From: Verrucomicrobiota bacterium
GTDB taxonomy: Bacteria; Verrucomicrobiota; Verrucomicrobiia; Opitutales; Opitutaceae
NCBI GenBank assembly: GCA_016235555.1
Contig: JACRKC010000058.1
Span: forward strand, 1 to 64,000
Direction of reading: 5' to 3'
Length of the DNA: 64,000 nucleotides
In this document: positions 43,474-52,662 of the stretch, piece by piece
Position numbering within the stretch: position 1 is the stretch's first letter
Layout: every line of letters starts with the position of its first letter
Translations under genes and position numbers: made by a program
Notes under the pieces: model-generated
Told to the model about the DNA's origin: nothing
The model's input: the letters and a program-made list of their open reading frames with translations, nothing else
The model's database searches: none

Positions 43474-45213
43474 ATGCCCCACCGTAGAGTATTTCTTCTG
43501 CTCTGCCTCGCACTCAGCACAGTGCTGTCAGCCGCAACTCCCCAACGCCCCAACATCCTCATCGTCCTCGTCGACGACGCTGGTTACGGCGATTTCGGTT
43601 TCGCCGGTCATCCGTTTCTCAAAACGCCCCACATCGACCGCCTCCATGCCGAGAGCGTGCGGTTCACGGATTTTCACGTGGCACCGATGTGCTCGCCCAC
43701 GCGCGGCCAGCTCCTCACCGGCTGCCACGGCCTGCGCACCGGTGTCACGTCCGTCACCGCCGGGCGCACCTATCTGCGGCCCGAGTTCCCCACGGCGCCG
43801 CAGATATTCGCCGCGGCCGGTTATCGCACCGGCCTCTTCGGCAAGTGGCACCTCGGCGACAGCTACCCGCACCGCCCGATGGACAAGGGCTTCGACACCG
43901 CCGTGTGGGCGCGCGGCTGGGGCTTCACGAGCGCGCCGGAATTTTCCAACACTCTCATCGACGGCACGCTCATCCGCGGCACCAAGTCGGAGAAATTCCC
44001 CGGCTACGTCACCGATTTCTGTTTCGACGAGGCAATGTCGTGGATGCGCGCCCGCGGCGCCGCGCGCGAACCGTTCTTCTGCTACGTGCCGCTGCACGCC
44101 GCCCACGCCCCGCACACCGTGCCGGACCAATACGCCGCGCCTTACCGCGGCAAAGGCCCGGCGCCGTTCTTCGGCATGCTCGCCAACATCGATGAAAACA
44201 TGGGCCGGCTCGACGCCTTCCTCCGCGACACCGGCCTGCGCGACAACACCGTCGTGATCTTCATGACCGACAACGGCGGCACCGCCGGCGTGCCCGTCTA
44301 CAACGCCGGCCTGCGCGGTCGCAAAGTCCAGTATTACGACGGTGGCCACCGCGTGCCGTGCCTCGTCCGCTGGCCCGCTGGCGGCCTGCGCCCGCCCGGC
44401 GATGTCGGTGCGCTCACGCAGGTGCAGGACGTGTTGCCCACGCTGCTCGAACTCACCGGCACGAAAAAACTCCCCGGCCCCGACTTCGACGGCGTAAGTC
44501 TCGCCCGCCTCCTCCGCGGTCAGGCCGACACACTCCCGGCCCGCACGCTCGTCGTCCAATACGGCCCCGGCGCCGGCCAGACCGACACCAATGGCCCGAA
44601 AAAATTCGACTGCGCCGTCATGCGCGACGGCTGGCGTCTCGTGCACGGCACCGAGCTCTACGAGACCGCCGCCGATCGCGCGCAGGCGAAGGACCTCGCC
44701 ACCGAGCGCCCCGAGATCGTCGCCGAACTGCGCGCGAGCTACGAAAAATGGTGGGCCGGCGTGGAGCCGCGCCTGCGCGAGTTCGTGCCGCTCTCCCTCG
44801 GCGCGCCGCAGGAAAACCCCGTCGTCCTCACGAGCTCCGACTGGCAGGACACCTACGCCGACAACTCCAACCACATCCGCAACGCCGTCGGCGGTCCGCG
44901 CGGCGGCCCGTGGAACGTCACCGTCGAACGCGCCGGCACCTACGAAATTGCCCTGCGCCGCTGGCCCTTCGACACGGGCGCCCCGCTCGACGGCAACGTG
45001 ACGCCGCCCGGCAAAGCCCTGCCCATCGCCGGCGCCAAGCTCACCGTCGCCGGCCTGGAGCGCACCGCGAAAAGCGCCCCCGGCGCCCTCGAAGCCACCG
45101 TCCAGCTCCCGCTCCCCGTCGGCCGCACGCAGTTGCAGGCCTGGTTCCAAGACGCCGCCGGCCAGGACGTTTGCGGCGTCTACTACGCCAAGATCACGCG
45201 CCTCGGCGACTGA
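43474..45213 (+). CDS. Exported sulfatase no. 5 with C-terminal beta domain
   Basis: 579 aa from the ATG of a signal peptide (MPHRRVFLLLCLALSTVLSAA); the open frame extends 171 bp upstream without a plausible leader. RPNILIVLVDDAGYGD gives the metal Asp pair, Cys73 in PMCSPTRGQLLTG the formylglycine site, LFGKWHLGD and MTDNGGTAGVPVYNAGLRG later motifs. After the catalytic domain, about 460-579 forms an extra beta-rich domain (NVTVERAGTYEIALRRWPFD) typical of arylsulfatases of the planctomycete/verrucomicrobial type. Likely co-transcribed with the isomerase-like gene that follows after 65 bp. Confidence 0.92.
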   Translation: MPHRRVFLLLCLALSTVLSAATPQRPNILIVLVDDAGYGDFGFAGHPFLKTPHIDRLHAESVRFTDFHVAPMCSPTRGQLLTGCHGLRTGVTSVTAGRTYLRPEFPTAPQIFAAAGYRTGLFGKWHLGDSYPHRPMDKGFDTAVWARGWGFTSAPEFSNTLIDGTLIRGTKSEKFPGYVTDFCFDEAMSWMRARGAAREPFFCYVPLHAAHAPHTVPDQYAAPYRGKGPAPFFGMLANIDENMGRLDAFLRDTGLRDNTVVIFMTDNGGTAGVPVYNAGLRGRKVQYYDGGHRVPCLVRWPAGGLRPPGDVGALTQVQDVLPTLLELTGTKKLPGPDFDGVSLARLLRGQADTLPARTLVVQYGPGAGQTDTNGPKKFDCAVMRDGWRLVHGTELYETAADRAQAKDLATERPEIVAELRASYEKWWAGVEPRLREFVPLSLGAPQENPVVLTSSDWQDTYADNSNHIRNAVGGPRGGPWNVTVERAGTYEIALRRWPFDTGAPLDGNVTPPGKALPIAGAKLTVAGLERTAKSAPGALEATVQLPLPVGRTQLQAWFQDAAGQDVCGVYYAKITRLGD

Positions 45214-45221
45214 TGCTTTCT

Positions 45222-45244
45222 GTAGCGGCGGTCTATGACCGCCG
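45222..45244 (+). repeat. Half BIME: single GTAG REP unit, CGGCGG family
   Basis: GTAG plus hairpin CGGCGGTCTATGACCGCCG. It lies between two same-strand genes. Full copy at 24568-24636. Confidence 0.8.
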
Positions 45245-45278
45245 TCTCTTCCCCTCAAAGTCACGTCCGCCCCCCACC

Positions 45279-46235
45279 ATGCACCGCCGCGATTTCCTCC
45301 ACCGCACGTCGGCCCTCGCCGCTGTCGCCGCGCTACCCGCTCCGCTCGTCGCCGCCCCCACCGCCATGCCCGCCCGCAAGTTCACCCTCGCCCTCACCCC
45401 CGGCTCCATCGGCGTCAACGTGAAGAGTCAGCGTGAGTCCATCGACCTCGCCCACCGCCACGGCTTCGAATCCGTCGAACCACGCGCCGAGGAACTCGCC
45501 GGCCTCGCCCCCGCGCAGCTCGCCGAGCTCACCGCCGAACTCACCGCGAAAAAACTCACGTGGTGCGCCACCGGTCTCCCGGTGGATTTCCGCGCCGACG
45601 ACGCCAGGTTCCGCGACGGCCTCGCCCGCCTCCCACGGCTCGCCGCCGCCCTGCGCGCCGCCGGCGCCACGCGCATCGGCACGTGGCTCGCGCCGAGTCA
45701 CGATTCCCTCATCTACCGCGCCAACTTCACGCAGCACGTCGCCCGTCTCCGCGAGATCGCGCGCCTCCTCGCCGACCACGGCCTGCGCCTCGGCCTCGAA
45801 TACGTCGGCACGCAGCTCCTCCTCGTCGGCAAGCGCTACCCGTTCGTCCACACGCTCGCCGAGGCGCACGAACTCATCGCCGAAATCGGCGCGCCCAACG
45901 TCGGCCTCGTGCTCGACACCTGGCATTGGTGGACCGCCGGTGACACCGCCGCCGATCTGCTCGCGTTGAAAAACACCGACATCGTCAGCGTCGATCTCAA
46001 CGACGCCCCGCGCGACATCCCCAAGGCCCAGCAGCGCGACAACGCCCGCGAGCTCCCCGCCGCCACGGGCATCATCGACACCGCCGCGTTCGTCACCGCG
46101 CTCGCGCGTGTCGGCTACGATGGCCCCGCGCGCCCCGAGCCGTTCAACGCCGCCCTCAACGCCCTCGACAACGACCCCGCCTGCGCCGCCGCCTCCGCCG
46201 CCCTCCACAAGGCCGCGGCGATGATCACGCCCTGA
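45279..46235 (+). CDS. Tat-exported sugar-phosphate isomerase/epimerase-like TIM-barrel protein
   Basis: 318 aa from the ATG of a twin-arginine signal (MHRRDFLHRTSALAAVAALP). The rest is an AP-endonuclease-2/xylose-isomerase-like barrel. Metal ligands are in place: Glu in LGLEYVGTQ, Asp and His in LVLDTWHWW, Asp in VSVDLNDAP and Glu in ARPEPFN. Members with Tat signals in this phylum are usually annotated as sugar isomerases or epimerases acting on imported or periplasmic sugars. Specific substrate unknown. It is in the same direction as sulfatase no. 5. Confidence 0.85.
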   Translation: MHRRDFLHRTSALAAVAALPAPLVAAPTAMPARKFTLALTPGSIGVNVKSQRESIDLAHRHGFESVEPRAEELAGLAPAQLAELTAELTAKKLTWCATGLPVDFRADDARFRDGLARLPRLAAALRAAGATRIGTWLAPSHDSLIYRANFTQHVARLREIARLLADHGLRLGLEYVGTQLLLVGKRYPFVHTLAEAHELIAEIGAPNVGLVLDTWHWWTAGDTAADLLALKNTDIVSVDLNDAPRDIPKAQQRDNARELPAATGIIDTAAFVTALARVGYDGPARPEPFNAALNALDNDPACAAASAALHKAAAMITP

Positions 46236-46302
46236 TGCGGGCGTGCCCGCGCTGCTTTCCGATTCGCCCTCGTTGATCTCCTCCGACAACCCAACGTCTC
46301 AC

Positions 46303-48927
46303 ATGCGTTTCCGCCGGCCTTGGCGGGAATACCAGGAACGAGTGCTGGCGGAGCTCGACGTGCATCTCGTCGATCGGCGGATTCACCTCGTCGCCGCTCC
46401 GGGCGCAGGCAAGACCACGCTTGGTCTGGAAGTCTTTCGCCGCTTGGGGCAACCGGCACTCGTCCTCGCCCCATCGCGGACGATCCGCGACCAGTGGATC
46501 AGCCGGCTGCGTGACTTCCTGCCCGATGGCGACACATCAGCCGCATGGGCCGGGACCAACCTCGAGCAGGAAACGTTTCTCACCGCGATCACCTATCAGG
46601 CACTGCACACGAAGCTGCGCCGCTCTGAACCCATCGACGAGATCGAAGAGGATGACACCACCGCGACTGCGCCGGAAGCGCCGGCCGAGTCGGAGCTCGA
46701 AGTGGTGATCGCACGCTGCCGCAAGGTCGGCGTGGCCACCGTGATCCTCGATGAGGCGCACCATCTGCGGCAGGAGTGGTGGCGGGCACTCTCCCAGTTC
46801 CGCAAGGCGCTCGGTGATCCCGTGCTCGTGTGCCTCACGGCTACTCCGCCCTACGATGTCATTTCCGCCGAGTGGCGCCGGTATGAGGAGCTCTGCGGGC
46901 CGATTGACGAGGAAATCAGCATTCCCGAACTGGTGCACGCCGGCACCTTGTGTCCGCATCAGGATTTCATCCACACTTGTCCGCCGAGCGAGAAAGATAT
47001 CGTTACGGCGCGGCAGCACGACGAAGCCGTGGCGCGATTCCTCACCGACATCGCGGCGGACTCCATCTTGGTCGACGCGATCAAAGTCCACCCGTGGATC
47101 AGTTCCGCGCAGACGGATGCCGAACAAGTGCTCGACGACCCGGAGTTCGCCGTCGCGATGATGGCGCTCCTGCAACGCAACGGTCTCGCCCCGCCCGAGC
47201 GGCTGCTCCGCCTGCTCGGTTGCGAAGCCCGCGAATTACCCGGCATGGATCGACGGTGGTGGTCGACTCTGCTCAAACGCTATTTGTTCGGCGACGAATG
47301 GAGCGCCGCCTTTGCCGACCATCGCACCGCGCTGGCGCGCCGGATGCGGCAGTCGGGGCTCCTGTTCCGACGCGAGCTGCGGCTGCTGCGTCACAGCGGG
47401 CTGCTGTCTGCGCTCAGCCAGAGCAGCGCGAAGATCGAATCCTGTGTCGCCATCCATCGCTTGGAGCGCGCCACGCGTGGAGCCTCGCTGCGACAGGTCA
47501 TCTTGACTGACTTCATCCGCGACCGTGAACTCGATCGGCTCGGAGCGTGGCCGGTCTTCGTCCGGCTGGTGCGGTCGTTGCCGGCATCCGATGCACCCGG
47601 CATCGCGTTATTGACCGGACGGTTTGCGATCGTCCATCAGTCGAATCTCCGGAATTTGGGCGTCACAGGTTCGTCGCAAGCACCGACGGCCGAGGCCGAC
47701 CTGCCAGATTTCCTTCGGTGTCCCGGCGGCGGGGCGTTGGTGGACGCGCTGACGCGCTGCCTGCAGGAAGGACAGCTCCACACCTTGGTTGGCACACGCT
47801 CGCTCTTGGGTGAGGGCTGGGACTGCCCGGCCGTGAACTCCCTTGTCCTCGCCAGCTATGTCGGCGCGTTTGTAGCGACGAACCAAATGCGTGGTCGCGC
47901 GATCCGCATCGATCCTCGTGCACCGGAGAAAGTGGCGTCAATCTGGCATCTGGTCGCCTTCGACACCTCGACCCCGAGCGGCCTGGCCGACCTCGCGCAA
48001 CTGGAGGAGAAGTTCGAGACCTTTGCCGGCCTGCACGCCTGCCGGCCGGCCATCGAAGCGGGACTGCCGCGCCTGCTCGGGCCCTCCGCCCGCCATGGCC
48101 CGCCTCCGCGGGAGTGGAATGCAGAGTTCAGCCGCCGACTGGCGGATCTGGCGTCACTGCGCAGCCGGTGGGCTAAAGCCATCGACTGCGGCACCGAGCA
48201 CCGGGTGATCGCCGCCGTCGAAGCGCCGACGACGCCGAAATTGCGCCGCTTCGTTTTCAGCAACACGCTGCGTTACCTGCTCTACTCGTCATTCTGGGCA
48301 TTCGTAGGGGGCACCACCGCCGTGTTGCGCAATCTGCGGCCGGAGCATTTCGCCAACCGGACCAAGCTCTATGTGATGCTCGGTGTCGCCGCGGTGGTCG
48401 GGCTGGCTTTCAGCCTGCCGCAATTGTTGAAATCCGCCTGGATTTCACTCCGCCATTTGCCCGCCGACGGCAGCCTCCGCCAAATTGGCTGGGCCATGCT
48501 CGATACCCTCATCGCCACCGGCACGATCAAGTCACCGCCTCCGCGCCTCGATGTCCGAACCACGGAGCTGGAACCTGGCCGCTTCAGCCTCGCCCTGATC
48601 GGCGGCACGTTTTTTGAGTCATCGGTGTTTGCCGACTGTCTGGAGATCGTGCTCGGGCCGATCGACAATCCACGCTACGTGATCCGGCGTTCGGACTCCT
48701 TCTTCCCGTTGATGAAGCGCCACGACTACCATGCCGTGCCGCCAACTCTCTGTGCGAAGAAGGAGCACGCAGAGGCCTTCCTGCGAAACTGGCACCGCCG
48801 GGTCGGCGCGGCGGAACTGGTGTTCACGCGCTCGCCCGAAGGCCGACAAGCCCTCCTCCACGCGCGGGTGCGCGCACTTTCGACCGTCTTTGCCGACAAA
48901 GCGCACCGTCGTGACCGCTGGTGCTGA
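46303..48927 (+). CDS. Superfamily 2 DEAH-type helicase/ATPase with C-terminal membrane segments
   Basis: 874 aa from the first ATG; a GTG at 46243 would add 20 residues. Motif I AAPGAGKTTLG (about 31-41), motif II VILDEAHH (Asp150), motif III LTATPP (about 179), and motif VI NQMRGRAIRID (about 527-537) make a type-III-restriction-subunit-like (ResIII) SF2 motor. After it come two hydrophobic helices (about 660-680 LLYSSFWAFVGGTTAVL; about 689-710 LYVMLGVAAVVGLAFSLPQLL) and a soluble tail of about 160 residues. Membrane-attached SF2 motors are unusual. No nuclease motif and no methyltransferase partner is present, so it is not a standard restriction system. DNA is less GC-extreme than in the sulfatase genes. 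Confidence 0.85.
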   Translation: MRFRRPWREYQERVLAELDVHLVDRRIHLVAAPGAGKTTLGLEVFRRLGQPALVLAPSRTIRDQWISRLRDFLPDGDTSAAWAGTNLEQETFLTAITYQALHTKLRRSEPIDEIEEDDTTATAPEAPAESELEVVIARCRKVGVATVILDEAHHLRQEWWRALSQFRKALGDPVLVCLTATPPYDVISAEWRRYEELCGPIDEEISIPELVHAGTLCPHQDFIHTCPPSEKDIVTARQHDEAVARFLTDIAADSILVDAIKVHPWISSAQTDAEQVLDDPEFAVAMMALLQRNGLAPPERLLRLLGCEARELPGMDRRWWSTLLKRYLFGDEWSAAFADHRTALARRMRQSGLLFRRELRLLRHSGLLSALSQSSAKIESCVAIHRLERATRGASLRQVILTDFIRDRELDRLGAWPVFVRLVRSLPASDAPGIALLTGRFAIVHQSNLRNLGVTGSSQAPTAEADLPDFLRCPGGGALVDALTRCLQEGQLHTLVGTRSLLGEGWDCPAVNSLVLASYVGAFVATNQMRGRAIRIDPRAPEKVASIWHLVAFDTSTPSGLADLAQLEEKFETFAGLHACRPAIEAGLPRLLGPSARHGPPPREWNAEFSRRLADLASLRSRWAKAIDCGTEHRVIAAVEAPTTPKLRRFVFSNTLRYLLYSSFWAFVGGTTAVLRNLRPEHFANRTKLYVMLGVAAVVGLAFSLPQLLKSAWISLRHLPADGSLRQIGWAMLDTLIATGTIKSPPPRLDVRTTELEPGRFSLALIGGTFFESSVFADCLEIVLGPIDNPRYVIRRSDSFFPLMKRHDYHAVPPTLCAKKEHAEAFLRNWHRRVGAAELVFTRSPEGRQALLHARVRALSTVFADKAHRRDRWC

Positions 48928-48993
48928 AACCGCGTTCACCGGCACCTTGCAGTTCGCGACAGTTCGCGTTGCGCTGGCCCGCCCTTTGTTCCC

Positions 48994-50142
48994 ATGCAAA
49001 AAGTCCCCGATCCCTTTCATAACGCCCGCCAGAAAGACGGCGTGCTCCGCTGCCCGTTCCAAGGCGAGAACCTCCCGATGCTCCTCCGCCACGCCGACGT
49101 GCGCGAGGCCGCGCGCGACTGGCAGACATTCAGCTCCGACGCGCCGTTCCGCGTGCCCATCCCGTCCGAGGAGGAAGTGCGCACCATGCGCCAGCTTCCC
49201 ATCGAGACGAATCCGCCCGAGCACACCGATTACCGCGCGATCGTCGAACCGTTCTTCGCCCGGCCGAAGCAGCCCGAGTTCATCGCCAAGGTTGAGACAC
49301 TGATCGCCGGAAAAATCACCGCCGCCCTCGCTCGCGACTCGGTTGACGTCGTCGGGGACTTCGCGCTCCCCATCCAGTCGCACGCGCTCACCTATCTGCT
49401 CAACGTGCCGGAAAGCGAGGCGCAGACCTATATCGCGTGGGGCGTCCACGTCTTCAAAGTCAGCGGCGGCCCGTTCAAGAAAGGCCACACACTCGAGGAG
49501 TATATCCACGCGCAGTTTGACCGCGCCGAGGCCAGTCCCGGCGACGATTTCTTCAGCGCGCTCGCGCGCGCGACCTTCCGCGGCCGCCGCCTCACGCGCG
49601 ACGAGATGATGGGCTTCGGCAACCTCACCTTCGCCGGCGGGCGCGACACCATCATCCACAGCATCGCCAACATCGTCGCCTACTTCGGCCGCAACCCCGA
49701 CGCCCTCGCCTGGCTCCGCGACGACCCGCGCCGCATCGTCCACGCCGGCGAGGAGTTCTTCCGCGTGTTCATGCCGCTCACGCACATCGGCCGCGTGTGC
49801 CCCGTCGAGACCAACGTCCACGGCGTCAACGTGCCCGCCCACGGCCGCGTGTCGCTCGGCTGGGCCGCCGCCAACTTTGATCCTGCCGTCTTCGAGTCGC
49901 CCGAGGAAATCCGCCTCGACCGCAAGCCGAACCCCCACCTCTCGTTCGGCTTCGGCCCCCACCTCTGCCTCGGCGCCGCCCACGCCCGCCTCATCGTGCG
50001 CACGCTGCTGCAAACGCTCATCGACCGCGTGGAAAAAATCGACGTCCTCGCCGCCACGCCGCACGTCGAGCGCGAGGCCACTTACGAACGCTCCAACGGC
50101 TTCGACTCGCTCACCGCGCGCTTCGCGCCTCGCGCACAGTAG
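48994..50142 (+). CDS. Cytochrome P450
   Basis: 382 aa, soluble bacterial size. Heme loop FGFGPHLCLGAAHAR with the proximal Cys325; I-helix FAGGRDTII (acid-Thr pair for O2 activation); K-helix EEFFR (ExxR). All three hallmark motifs are intact. No ferredoxin or reductase gene is near, so electrons must come from elsewhere. Some marine bacteria use P450 to demethylate methylated sugars from algal glycans, which would suit this polysaccharide-rich window, but nothing in the sequence proves that substrate. Start 66 bp after the helicase gene. Confidence 0.93.
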   Translation: MQKVPDPFHNARQKDGVLRCPFQGENLPMLLRHADVREAARDWQTFSSDAPFRVPIPSEEEVRTMRQLPIETNPPEHTDYRAIVEPFFARPKQPEFIAKVETLIAGKITAALARDSVDVVGDFALPIQSHALTYLLNVPESEAQTYIAWGVHVFKVSGGPFKKGHTLEEYIHAQFDRAEASPGDDFFSALARATFRGRRLTRDEMMGFGNLTFAGGRDTIIHSIANIVAYFGRNPDALAWLRDDPRRIVHAGEEFFRVFMPLTHIGRVCPVETNVHGVNVPAHGRVSLGWAAANFDPAVFESPEEIRLDRKPNPHLSFGFGPHLCLGAAHARLIVRTLLQTLIDRVEKIDVLAATPHVEREATYERSNGFDSLTARFAPRAQ

Positions 50143-50534
50143 GGTCGGGTCTGTGACCCGCCCTCGGTGCGAACACTCAACGCGCGGAAGGGCGGACAAA
50201 TGCCTCCGCCGGCAAAGGCTTTTTTTCCGCGGTATCGGTTCACTATCCCTGAACGTGCATGCGTCCTGCGACGAAGATTTTCAATCCATTGACCGCAGAT
50301 TCCGCCGATGGCGCGGATGGTCCCGGGCCTTCCTGCCTTTATCCGCGATATCCGCGTCATCCGCGGTCAAAAATGCCTTGGTTCATGCTTTGTTTGCGGC
50401 TTCGCCGCGCAGGGTAATTAGCGGCCGAGAATTGGACAGCGCCGCGCAAAGGGCGGGTCACAGACCTCGCTTTCCTATTCGGCTGCGCGTCACCCGCGCC
50501 TTGACTCGCCCGCGCGTTTTCCAAGAAGTCCGCC
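50143..50534. repeat. Nested composite of inverted repeats, no gene
   Basis: Outer pair GGTCTGTGACCCGCCCT (near 50147) and AGGGCGGGTCACAGACC (near 50450) in inverted orientation about 300 bp apart. Inside lies another inverted repeat, 50290-50370 (TTGACCGC.GAT / ATC.GCGGTCAA). The rest is GC-rich without a recognisable gene. Confidence 0.7.
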
Positions 50535-51137
50535 ATGCTCCCGCGTCTCCTCTTCGCCCTCGCCGCGCTGGCTCTCGCTGGTTGCGGCAAATCCGACAAC
50601 AAGGCGGCCGCCACCGCGGCTGACTCCACCGGCAAGCCGTGGACCGCCGTGCTCCAGTTGGAGCAAGGCACCATCGAGTTCGAGTTGCTCGCGGCCGATG
50701 CGCCGAAGGCCGCGGAGAATTTCCGTCTGCTCGCGGAGCGCGGCTTCTACAACGGCCTCACGTTTCACCGCATCGTCAAAGATTTCATGATCCAGGGCGG
50801 CGATCCGCTCGGCGACGGCCGCGGCGGCGAGAGCGCGTGGGGCGGCACGTTCGACGACGAGTGCCAGCCGCGCTCGCCGCTTTACCAGGGCGGACTCGGC
50901 TACAAGCGCGGCATCGTCGCCATGGCCAACCGCGGCCCCAACACCAACAGCTCGCAGTTCTTCATCATCCACCAGGATCACCCGCTCCCGCCGAGCTACA
51001 CCATCTTCGGCCGCGTGACGAAGGGCATCGAGGTCGTCGACGCGATCTGCGCCCTGCCCATGGACCGCGGCGGCGACGGCGCCATGAGCAAGCCCCGCAA
51101 ACCGGTCGTCATCCAGAAGGCCTTGATCCGTCGCTGA
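50535..51137 (+). CDS. Lipoprotein cyclophilin-type peptidyl-prolyl cis-trans isomerase
   Basis: 200 aa. Lipoprotein signal with lipobox LAGC (Cys at about 17). The cyclophilin core is complete: NFRLLAERGFYNGLTFHRIV, QGGDPLGDGRGGESAWGG, MANRGPNTNSSQFFI, and YTIFGRVTKGIEVVDAI. The catalytic Arg of FHRIVKDFMIQGGD is present. It should assist folding of exported proteins in the periplasm as a membrane-anchored enzyme. The serine hydrolase gene begins 4 bp downstream, so the two form an operon. Confidence 0.93.
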   Translation: MLPRLLFALAALALAGCGKSDNKAAATAADSTGKPWTAVLQLEQGTIEFELLAADAPKAAENFRLLAERGFYNGLTFHRIVKDFMIQGGDPLGDGRGGESAWGGTFDDECQPRSPLYQGGLGYKRGIVAMANRGPNTNSSQFFIIHQDHPLPPSYTIFGRVTKGIEVVDAICALPMDRGGDGAMSKPRKPVVIQKALIRR

Positions 51138-51141
51138 GCCC

Positions 51142-52401
51142 ATGCGCCTCGCGCCGCTGTTGCTCGCGCTGGCGCTTGGTTCGCTGCGCGCGCAGGGCGA
51201 CGCCCCGACCATCACCGGCCCCGCGCTCCCCGGGCTCGAGGGCGCCGACGCCGTCATCGTCGGCCTCATGCAGAAACACGCCGTGCCCGGCGCGCAACTC
51301 GCCGTCGCCCGCCAAGGCCGCCTCGTGCTCAACCACGGCTACGGCTTCGCCGACCGCGCGTCGCGCACGCCCGTGCAACCCGAGTCGCGTTTCCGCATCG
51401 CGAGCCTCTCGAAGTTCATCACCGCCGTCGCGATCCTGACACTCGTCGAGGAAGGCAAACTCACGCTCGATGCGCCGGCGTTTGCGCTGCTGCCGCACCT
51501 GCCCGCCCTGCCCGACGCCAAGCCCGACCCACGCCTCGCGTCGATCACCGTGCGCCAACTGCTCCAGCACATCGGCGGCTGGAATCGCGACGCGAGCGGC
51601 GACCCGATGTTCCGCCCCGCAGCGACCGCCGCCGCCACGCACACCCCCGCCCCCGCCAGCGCCGAGGCCATCATCCGCTACATGCGCGGCCGCCCCCTCG
51701 ATTTCGACCCGGGCGCGAAATACGCCTACTCCAATTTCGGCTACGATGTGCTCGGTCGCATCATCGAAAAGATCTCCGGCCATGCCTACGGCGAATTCGT
51801 GCAGGGGCGCGTCCTCGGCCCCGCGGGCATCACGCGCCTCGCCCTCGGCCGCACGCTCCTCGCCGACCGCGCGGCCGATGAAGTCACCCACCACGTGCGC
51901 GACGGCGCCAAGCCGGTGAAGCCGGTCATCCCCGTATTGACGGACAACGTGCCCACTCCCTACGGCGGTTTCTATCTTGAGGCGATGGACGCCCACGGCG
52001 GTTGGATCGCGAGCGCCGCCGACTACGTGCGCTTCGTCTGCTCGCTCGACGGCTCGCGCCCACCCGCACAACTCCAACCTTCCTCGATCGCATCGATGAC
52101 CGCGCGTCCCGCGCCACCGATGCCGGCCGACACCGCGGCCTACTATGGCTTCGGCATCAACGTCCGCCCGCGCAACGGCACCGGCCTCGGCGCCAACTGG
52201 TGGCACGGCGGCTCACTCGACGGCACGGTCACGTATTTCGTCCGGCTGAGCAGCGGCTGGACGTGGGCGGCCTGCTTCAACCTCCGCCCCCAAGACAACC
52301 GCGGCCTCACCGCCGAGCTCGACCGCGCCCTCAACGCCGCCCTCGCCGCCAGCACCCCGCCGGCCGACGGCGATCTGTTTACCCGATTCACCACCCGCTA
52401 A
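51142..52401 (+). CDS. Exported serine hydrolase, beta-lactamase/DD-peptidase fold
   Basis: 419 aa with a short signal peptide (MRLAPLLLALALGSLRAQG). Class C beta-lactamase-like fold: SLSKF (SxxK nucleophile motif), YSNFGYDVLG (YxN motif) and HGGSLDGT (third motif) are all present. Such proteins are often esterases or D-aminopeptidases and only rarely beta-lactamases. Follows the cyclophilin gene after 4 bp. Three palindromes separate its stop from the convergent RDD gene. Confidence 0.9.
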   Translation: MRLAPLLLALALGSLRAQGDAPTITGPALPGLEGADAVIVGLMQKHAVPGAQLAVARQGRLVLNHGYGFADRASRTPVQPESRFRIASLSKFITAVAILTLVEEGKLTLDAPAFALLPHLPALPDAKPDPRLASITVRQLLQHIGGWNRDASGDPMFRPAATAAATHTPAPASAEAIIRYMRGRPLDFDPGAKYAYSNFGYDVLGRIIEKISGHAYGEFVQGRVLGPAGITRLALGRTLLADRAADEVTHHVRDGAKPVKPVIPVLTDNVPTPYGGFYLEAMDAHGGWIASAADYVRFVCSLDGSRPPAQLQPSSIASMTARPAPPMPADTAAYYGFGINVRPRNGTGLGANWWHGGSLDGTVTYFVRLSSGWTWAACFNLRPQDNRGLTAELDRALNAALAASTPPADGDLFTRFTTR

Positions 52402-52438
52402 AGCGGTTTCAAAAATTCTGTCGCGGTTGCGTAGTTGC

Positions 52439-52486
52439 GTAGGTCGGGGTTTATCCCCGACACGTCGGGCGTAAAGCCCGACCTAC
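52439..52486 (+). repeat. BIME-like palindrome, GTAG/GTCGGG family
   Basis: GTAG, hairpin GTCGGGGTTTATCCCCGAC, hairpin GTCGGGCGTAAAGCCCGAC, CTAC. Convergent-gene gap, likely also a terminator. Confidence 0.9.
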
Positions 52487-52550
52487 GTGTCGGTCGCGGC
52501 TACACTTCAACTTAATCCGCGCTAGCCGCGTCCCGCCTCTCCTCGTCACG

Positions 52551-52630
52551 ATTGTCATCCATTAGATGACAATCGATTTTTTATCTCCCAGAGGTGATGT
52601 GCCCCGGTTTGTCATCTAATGGATGACAAA
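52551..52630 (+). repeat. Pair of inverted AT-richer hairpins (TTGTCAT ... ATGACAA)
   Basis: TTGTCATCCATTAGATGACA (52552-) and its reverse complement TTGTCATCTAATGGATGAC (52609-). Each is a hairpin and the two are inverted to one another. The element ends 33 bp before the RDD gene stop. A T-rich stretch follows the first hairpin (52577-52582), so it may be a terminator. Confidence 0.8.
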
Positions 52631-52662
52631 CCCGGATGGCGCGGTGCGGATCGGGAGCGCGC

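Noticed and set aside
46303-48927. Type III restriction-modification subunit
   Set aside because: The helicase motor is ResIII-like, but there is no PD-(D/E)xK nuclease motif and no Mod methyltransferase beside it.
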